Assembly: GCF_010183535.1 (NCBI RefSeq)
Contig: NC_071332.1
Location: 3,658,001-3,722,000 of the forward strand
Reading direction: 5' to 3'
Length of the DNA stretch: 64,000 nucleotides
DNA from: Caenorhabditis remanei
Taxonomy: Eukaryota > Nematoda > Chromadorea > Rhabditida > Rhabditidae
A program made the position numbers and the translations under genes. This document shows positions 58,023 to 64,000 of the stretch, in pieces; position 1 is the first letter of the stretch, and each line of letters starts with the position of its first letter. The notes under the pieces are model-generated. The model saw only the letters and a list, made by a program, of their open reading frames with translations. It did not search any database and had not been told where the DNA came from.

Positions 58023-60150
58023 TCTTTACTATTAACAAACACCAGATTCTGTATGTTTGTTTGTCTGTCGCCGATCCTACCGCCCTCCCTACTGAACCGA
58101 TTTTCTTCAAATTTGGACCAAAAGATCAGAAATTTTCTCTTAATGATGCCCGTCTTTTTATTTTTTCAAAATTCTCAAAATTACGCCTTCTGAGCCAAAA
58201 ACACTGATAAAGCATGGGGAATGAAAAACGGAAAAAGTGGCGTGAAACTGTCGGCCTAAGCGTCGTCATTTCTTTCCTTTCTTCGCCTTCGTTTTCCGTG
58301 GCCGCGTGTCGAGGGTTGACGGCCGGCGCGCCCGATCTGGCAAGTTAAGCGTCGTTGACTACAGTTAGTTTTAAGTTCGATCCCAGGTGACGAGAAAGTT
58401 TTTTGAATTTTTGTTGATAGGTTCGGAAAAGTAGAAGTTTCCGAACATGTTGTTTGTTTCCAGTGAGATCTACGTCACGAACAAATGCGGACCGTTTCTT
58501 AAAAAGGGGGACGGCAAACATTTTTTGTTATCATCGGATTCAGAAAAATAATTGAGGACTGAAAACGTTTCGTTTCTTTCCAGATTGATAGGTATCACAA
58601 ATAGATACGGGCAGTTTTGAAGGCACAGGCGATGGATCCATATGGGTCCACATTAAAAAAAGTATTAATAGCCATTTTGGCCAACATTTCCCTCCTTCTC
58701 ATCACTGTTTTCGCTTCTCCCATTTTTCAAATATGACGAGCGGAAGCCGCGTGAAGTCCTGATATGGGCCACGTAAAATCCGTTGTTTTCCAACCGCTGA
58801 TAACTATCATTTTCTTTCTAACTACTAACTGTTTCCGCCGATAATTCACTGGATGCTCATGGTGGTGCTTCTCCTGTTCCCCGTGATAGCACCTCCACCC
58901 CGAACGCTGTTTCTCGGCTTCGTGATAGTCTGACTTTTGGGTTGAATGGTCTAAATCTGATGAGTACAGAAGAAGAAATAGATGAAGGTGTGTTCCATCG
59001 ATCAGAATCAGATGGGAGAGTGGAGCTCGGGGAAATTGATGAGCTAGAGGACACGACACAGAGATCGGCAAAGAAAAACGGCAAGAAGAAGACGTCCGGT
59101 GAAGCTATCCGGACCCGATATTGTCAGGATTCCATAGCAAATGTTGTTGACCTGACAGCAGAAAGAGACGAGATGAATATAAGTACGGATATCAGCTCGG
59201 ATTCAGATGTGAGCGTAGAACTTAATAGAATTGACGAAATCGAGGGCACTCAGCTGATGACATAGGAGCCGGTGAAAAAAACCGTTGAAAAATATCGACA
59301 AAAAGGAGACGTCGGGCACAGCTCTCCGGCACCCAAGATTGTCAGGATCTTCATTACCTTTGAGATTAAAAATTATAGCAGATGATACATCAGTCCGACG
59401 GTTTCTACAGTCTGACACTGAGCAGTCGACAGTCGAACTATAACAGAACACCAAACAAATGGAAATCAGCAGGAAAAATGAGTCCGAAGATCAAATGAAA
59501 CCTGGACGGACTTCAATGATTTCCCAGGCTGCTTTCAGACGATCAGAAGATCCCGAAGATGTGACGGCGGAAAAACAAGAGCCAACACCATCAGAGCATC
59601 TGTAACTCAAATGAAAGAGACGGGGAGACCACATCGAGTTCGGAAGTCGGCACGTCAACGAGCTGTTTCTCCAGTAGGTGCTACTGATGCACAACCAGAT
59701 CCTCACTACATAGGAAGGATGGATCAAGTTAATCCATACTGCGAGGCGCTATATTTCACGGCTACTTTTGGTTTTCAAATGATGTAGGTGAATGCGTTTA
59801 GGAATCCGATCTGCCAAGTTAGGCAAAGTTGACTGTAATTAGTTGGATGTGTCCCATGTGGGGACGTGGAAGATTTTTTCTTATCACTAGATTTAGAAAA
59901 AATGGACGATTAAGGGAACGAAATCGAATCAGAAAAGTAGAGATTTGACAATTGTGTTTTTCCGGAACCGTCTGCTCACAGCTAAGAAACTACTAACAAG
60001 TTAAGAAAAATATTACGATCCATGAGTTGGAGAGAATTCTAAGACCTCGATAGTCTCAACCGTTGGGGAAGCGCCGCAGGCGCTGTAACAAGTAGAAGGG
60101 TGGTGTAGAAAAGGAGGTTTAGTCGCCGTTAGGCGACGTGAACCGACTGG
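58023..60150 (+). mobile_element. Helitron, 5S-carrying family, copy C
   Basis: Ends match copies A and B, with A and T flanks. It contains the longest version of the shared frame (58942-59265), a hydrophilic acidic peptide with no domain I recognise. It lies about 420 bp upstream of the small + strand gene. The palindrome GAAGCGCCGCAGGCGCTG shortly before the terminal hairpin is shared with copy B. Confidence 0.87.
58331..58370 (+). pseudogene. 5S rRNA fragment inside Helitron C (first)
   Basis: CCCGATCTGGCAAGTTAAGC followed by GTCGTTGACTACAGTTAGTT; the same captured segment as in the other Helitron copies. Confidence 0.7.
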
Positions 60151-60560
60151 TGAATAGTTTGACACAAAACTTTGCCAGAACTTACATATAGAGCTAATCT
60201 AAAATCCCTACCAAAAATTAGCTTGCCATGTAGCCTATGGAGCAAGTTACAGCTCTCTCAGTGTTTCCCTTAAATAGGCGGAGCCTGATCTGACCTAAGG
60301 TCCATATATTTTTAGCATACTCATCGTCAACTTCTAGAAAAACAAAATTTCACTCCGTATCTATAATCCATAATCGCTACGCAGTCAACATGATGCTAGG
60401 TGCTTCTTGCTCTACAGACTAAAAAAAAAAAGAATCTGAAACATGGCGACAAAGACCAGCGTAATAACACCCTGACGAAAAAACAAGGGAGAAATGAAAA
60501 ATCGGTCTCTGTCCCCGTCGCCACCATCAAATGACTCCCCGCTCCTATAGAAAAGAGCCC

Positions 60561-60569
60561 CCATTACAG
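60561..60569 (+). other. Probable trans-splice acceptor upstream of the 60572 start
   Basis: CCATTACAG ends two bases before the ATG of the small gene, a spacing typical of nematode spliced-leader addition. No in-frame coding sequence precedes it. Confidence 0.5.
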
Positions 60570-60571
60570 AA

Positions 60572-62532
60572 ATGACTGCTTCATCCTCATCATCATCGTC
60601 GTCGGCTCATTCCGATTGCTCTTCGAAGTCGTCCATCGAGAGCATTAGCCTGCCGCAGTACACGCGTGAGGATAGTGTCGAGAAGCGAATGAAACGAATT
60701 GGTGGTGAGTAGTGTTAATTGGCTATACAACTTTTTGTCTATTTTTGTCCTGAAAAAAACCAATAACACTAGGCCACACCCCTCTGAGTAACCACCCCAC
60801 CTCCTTTTGTCTTTCAGACACTGTAAAAGTGGACGAAAAGAGACTGGCGGAATGGACGGACAAACTCGGTCCACTCTATGGATCTGTCCCATTGTGCGAA
60901 TCGATCATGGATCTTCACTTCCAGTTGATTCCCGCCATTGAGACGTTGAAGAAGGTGAATACAAAAGTATACAAAAGAAGAAAAAACGAATTGAGGGTAG
61001 AGGGAATCGAACCAAAAACCTTTTGATTAATAGTGGCGCCTCTTAACCACTCGGCCAATGTGTCGCTGAGAAATGATAATTGACTTTCTATATAAGAAGC
61101 TGCGGCCGCAGCAGGAGCATCGGTCACAGGTGAACCGCTGGGGAACACATATGGAACCGCGCGGTGGCGAATATGTGGCTAAAAAGAATGAGGGTTGGGC
61201 CCTATATGTGCCCATATGGATCCACGCGCGGTCGGCCGAAAACGTGGGGCGCATATGGAACGCATATGGATAGCATAATCAGCATTAATTCTACCAATCA
61301 CATTTGGTTGATTATTCTGTATGAAACACTAGAAAGGCCTAATTCATTGTTATGATAGGTATGTAATGTTATTATGTTGTTTCACTATTCCTTTTTTCAA
61401 CTTGTTCACTTTCCATTTCTCGGACTTGTACATTTTCTCCGTTCTTTCTCGAAGTTCTTCATTTTTCAAACAGATAATGGCAATACTTCATGAAAAATTG
61501 AAAATCACATACGATTTCATATAAATATTATAGGTTAGCTTGGCGGTTATAAAACAATTTTTGATGTTCGAGCTTTTCTTTGAACTCTGAAAAAAAACCC
61601 GCCGACGAAATTCGAAGTCCGGTATTTTGACTTTACTTCGGTATGACAAATACTTACCTTCTTACCTTTAAATCCATCTGAAAAAATATAATTTCTTATC
61701 ATACCGAAGTAAAGAAAAACACATGACTCGAATTTCTCGACAAAAAGCTAAAATTTAAGTTTATTGAGAAAATAACAACTTTTGTATTGAAAAAAATAAG
61801 TTTTCGTAAGTTTAAATAGCTTTATTTTTATTTTTGAAGTTTGCCATTATCTGTTTTGTGCAAAAAGAATGAAGAAAATAGGTGAAAACTTCGAGAAACG
61901 GAGAAAATGGGCCCGGACTTATAGAAAAAAATGTCGCGTCGATTTACGGTAAACAACACGCCCACGTGTAATTCCGGAGTGTCGTTGCGGCGGCCGGCCG
62001 CCACCCTCAAATATGGACCATACATGGAACGTATATGGGAGCCAAATGGGTGCACGCGCGGCCAGTACACAGAAAAGACGACCACACATATACGCCACAC
62101 GCGCGGTCCACGTTTCATTTGAGGACACATATAGGGCGCTATTCTGGCACTTTCACACATAGGATTCCCAGCGGTTCACCTGTGGTGGCTTAGTGGCTAA
62201 GAGGTTCGCCTATGGTTCAAAAGGTCAGGGGTTCGATTCCCACCACATTCAAATAAATTTGCATTGCTAATTTTTCAGGCTCGAGAGCACTCGAGCGATA
62301 AACTAAAAGAAGAAATCAGTAAACTCATCGTGGACTACACGATTTTTGCCGTCTTCCTCGAGAAGATGGTGGATCAAATGCATCATGACCCCGATTTTCT
62401 GCGAGCTCACAATGCGTTTCCAAGTGAGACCCTGTCCTTTTTTTGCGAAAATTTGAAAATTTTTCAATTTCTTTCTTTTTTCTTTCAGCGAGACGCAAAC
62501 GAGACAAGTTGTGCGAGACGCCGAAAGAGTGA
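60572..62532 (+). CDS. Small predicted helical protein of unknown function
   Basis: Four exons: 60572-60704, 60818-60954, 62279-62423, 62489-62532 (TGA), 152 residues, all junctions GT-AG and phase-consistent (1, 0, 1). The N-terminus is a poly-Ser, low-complexity segment (MTASSSSSSSSAHSDCSSKS). Residues about 35-140 read as amphipathic helices (EKRLAEWTDKLGPLYG, CESIMDLHFQLIPAIETLKK, SDKLKEEISKLIVDYTIFAVF, EKMVDQMHHDPDFLRAHNAF), and the C-terminus is basic (TRRKRDKLCETPKE). No signal peptide or membrane segment. I recognise no family; a subunit of a small helical-bundle complex would fit but is a guess. The ATG follows TTACAG by 2 nt, a probable trans-splice site. Intron 2 (1.3 kb) holds two tRNA-like sequences and a 1.06-kb inverted-repeat element. 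A possible AATAAA lies at 62907-62912. Confidence 0.8.
60995..61068 (-). pseudogene. tRNA-Ser/Leu-like sequence
   Basis: The minus strand has ATTGGCCGAGTGGTTAAGAG (A-box) and TTGGTTCGATTCC (B-box). The acceptor strands do not pair, so this is probably a pseudogene. It lies in intron 2 of the small + strand gene, about 60 bp from the second copy of the tRNA-associated element. Confidence 0.55.
61125..62184 (-). mobile_element. tRNA-associated inverted-repeat element, copy 2 (1.06 kb)
   Basis: The same element in reverse orientation: terminal CACAGGTGAACCGC, matching interior including GTAAATCGACGCGACA and the CATACCGAAG hairpin. Flanks are GT on each side. The right end abuts a tRNA-like sequence at its first base; another tRNA-like sequence lies about 60 bp to the left. 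Confidence 0.8.
62182..62250 (+). pseudogene. tRNA-like sequence abutting the 1.06-kb element
   Basis: GTGGCTTAGTGGCTAAGAGG (D-arm) and AGGGGTTCGATTCCC (T-arm) are followed by CACCAC. The 5' acceptor strand GTGGTGG, perfectly complementary to CCACCAC, is made partly from the last three bases of the element's terminal repeat. Confidence 0.6.
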
Positions 62533-63872
62533 ACAACAGTTCTGAGAGATGTGAATTTTTTCTGAAAGAAAAAATATAAATATCACAAATTCTTTCCTGG
62601 GATAATAGATACATAAATAGGGACAAAAATGCAAGATTTTGAAGTGTTTGGGGTCTCCGAAAATTAAGGCAAATGGGGTGATTGGGGTGAAGAGGTGATG
62701 AGCAGTGTGGGGGATGGGAAATACAGATTTTTTGAGGACCGACGAAAATGAAAAAAAATTGGATAAAAATTGACAAAAAAAATCGATGAAAAACGGCAAG
62801 AAAACGCCATAAAACACAACAAAACAACACTATCCGACGACGATGTTACACAGAGAAAAGGAACCATTTGAGAGTTGGGGCAGGAGAAAAAAAAAGAAAT
62901 TTATACAATAAATTTATGAAATTTTTTGAAAATTTTGATACCTCGGATTGTTCAGAAAGGGAAGAATTTAAGGCAAAAAAAAGAAGGTCATATATGTTTA
63001 TGATGAGAAGAATCGGAGCGAGAATGACGAGTTTCAGCATTGTTGAGTGGAAATGGAGCAGCTGAATAGTTGATTGGAGTTTTGGACACGACTTCTCGAC
63101 GAGGGGATTCTGGAATTCTGGAAGAAAAAGCTTGAAAATTGCTGAAAATGCAGAAAATTCAAATGAAAATACTACTAAAAATAATAGCAATTTTGGAGGT
63201 CTTTCTCTATAATTTTTGACTGAAAATCGGCTGAAAACAGTGATTTTTCTCAAAATTTCAGCAAAAAAAAGCATTTTTTTCTCGAAAAAAAAATCAAATT
63301 TTCGACTATCAATCAGAATTAGAAGACATTCTGAAAATCATCAAAAGTGTTTACTTTTTCGATAAAACATTCAAAAAAAATTCAAAAAAATGGTTCATTT
63401 TTTGAAGCCGGTCCTTAAAATTGTCTAAAATTGAGGTTTTTACTACTAAAAACTTGATTTTTGAAGGATTTTTCCTCAAAATTCTTCCGAAATTGACAAA
63501 AAACCTGTTTCTATTCAAAAATTTCAATTAAAATGTGATTAAATCAAAACTTTTTCTTTGAAAAATAAGGATTTTTGAAGAAAATTTCAAATTGAAAAAT
63601 TTCGGGTGTTTTCAACACAAATTCGCTGTTTTAATGGAAAAATTTCAAAATTTAAGGATTTTTCGGCCAAAAATTCTTGTAAAAGTAACAAAAATGTACT
63701 GAAAACTGTAAAAATTAGATTTTCCCATTGATAATCGCTGAAAATTGACGTTTTGCTGATAAAAAACCTTTAAATTCACATAAAAATGACAAAAAATTCC
63801 TTTTTTCTACTAGCTCCGTCCAAAAATAGGCAAGCGCGCTCTACCGAACTCTCACGATCATTGATTCAATTC
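62533..63872. other. Region downstream of the small gene
   Basis: 3' UTR with a possible AATAAA at 62907, then A/T-rich sequence without convincing coding potential apart from the weak minus-strand frame at 62846-63040. Confidence 0.45.
62846..63040 (-). CDS. Possible short secreted or membrane peptide ORF (weak)
   Basis: A 64-codon frame starts MLKLVILAPILLIINIYDLLFFA, which resembles a signal peptide or a single membrane segment, and continues with a Ser-rich stretch. It overlaps the 3' side of the small + strand gene. The hydrophobic start is suggestive, but the A/T-rich remainder (Phe/Lys/Leu from poly-T and poly-A) is typical of noncoding sequence. It may be the first exon of a minus-strand gene or a chance frame. 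Confidence 0.18.
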   Translation of the reverse strand: MLKLVILAPILLIINIYDLLFFALNSSLSEQSEVSKFSKNFINLLYKFLFFSPAPTLKWFLFSV

Positions 63873-64000
63873 TATTAGCTCGACACAGTTCTTACAACCG
63901 CGCTCCACCGCAAACGAGAGAGTATCGAGGAGAGAGACGCAGAGTTTTGTCTAGCGCCGACTCAAATTTTCACCTTTTTTGGCTTATTTTCGCTGTTTTT
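63873..64000. mobile_element. Expanded family A element, cut by the window end
   Basis: CTATTAGCTCGACACAGTTC followed by GAGAGAGACGCAGAGTTTTG, matching the left arm of the 11223-11497 element. The right arm is beyond the window. Confidence 0.65.

Noticed and set aside
58942..59265. A real host gene inside Helitron C
   Set aside because: The frame is shared in decayed form by copies A and B, lies wholly within element ends and shows no domain; best seen as element-derived.

Overview
The window is nuclear DNA of a Caenorhabditis-type nematode. Short phase-consistent exons are bounded by GT...TTTCAG introns, TTTCAG sites just upstream of start codons suggest spliced-leader trans-splicing, and both intact tRNA genes and a recognisable piece of nematode 5S rRNA are present. 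Only about 6 kb of the 64 kb is coding. The rest is unusually repeat-laden intron and intergenic sequence: foldback elements, minisatellites, short-motif swarms and Helitrons. Intron load and repeats look unlike C. elegans, so a relative is more likely; the species is not determined.

Layout. (1) 76-27761, + strand: the 3' half of a class V myosin heavy chain (hum-2 orthologue), with coiled-coil rod exons, a Ser/Thr-rich linker and the complete dilute (DIL) cargo-binding tail. The motor head and IQ motifs lie upstream of the window. A possible early-terminating exon (20084-20608) with its own AATAAA and a possible internal start (18771) suggest alternative tail isoforms. (2) 30699-34844, + strand: a complete five-exon TRAPPC4/synbindin gene (trpp-4 orthologue). 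(3) 35341-53465, - strand: a 13-exon rhodopsin-like orphan GPCR, tail-to-tail with trpp-4; intact tRNA-Thr(AGT) and tRNA-Tyr(GTA) genes lie in its largest introns. (4) 60572-62532, + strand: a four-exon gene for a 152-residue protein I do not recognise.

Mobile DNA. Three copies of one Helitron family (16143-17927 minus, 28159-30533 plus, 58023-60150 plus) have matching 5' TC ends, a 3' hairpin plus CTGG, and A/T flanks; each carries two 5S-rRNA-derived segments. A different Helitron (about 24216-25989), in a hum-2 intron, carries nine 58-bp repeats that each contain perfect heat-shock-element arrays. Two copies of a 1.06-kb terminal-inverted-repeat element (53866-54929 and 61125-62184) both sit in or against tRNA-like sequences. 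Several foldback families (A to F below), a 1-kb palindrome, a CGTAAATCGACA array and an ATGGTGCATCG motif swarm fill the GPCR gene and its surroundings.

Two genes act in membrane traffic (myosin V as cargo motor, TRAPPC4 as vesicle tether/Rab GEF subunit). I see no evidence that the four genes form one pathway. hum-2 and trpp-4 are co-oriented and separated mostly by one Helitron, so an ancestral closer, possibly operonic, arrangement is conceivable.
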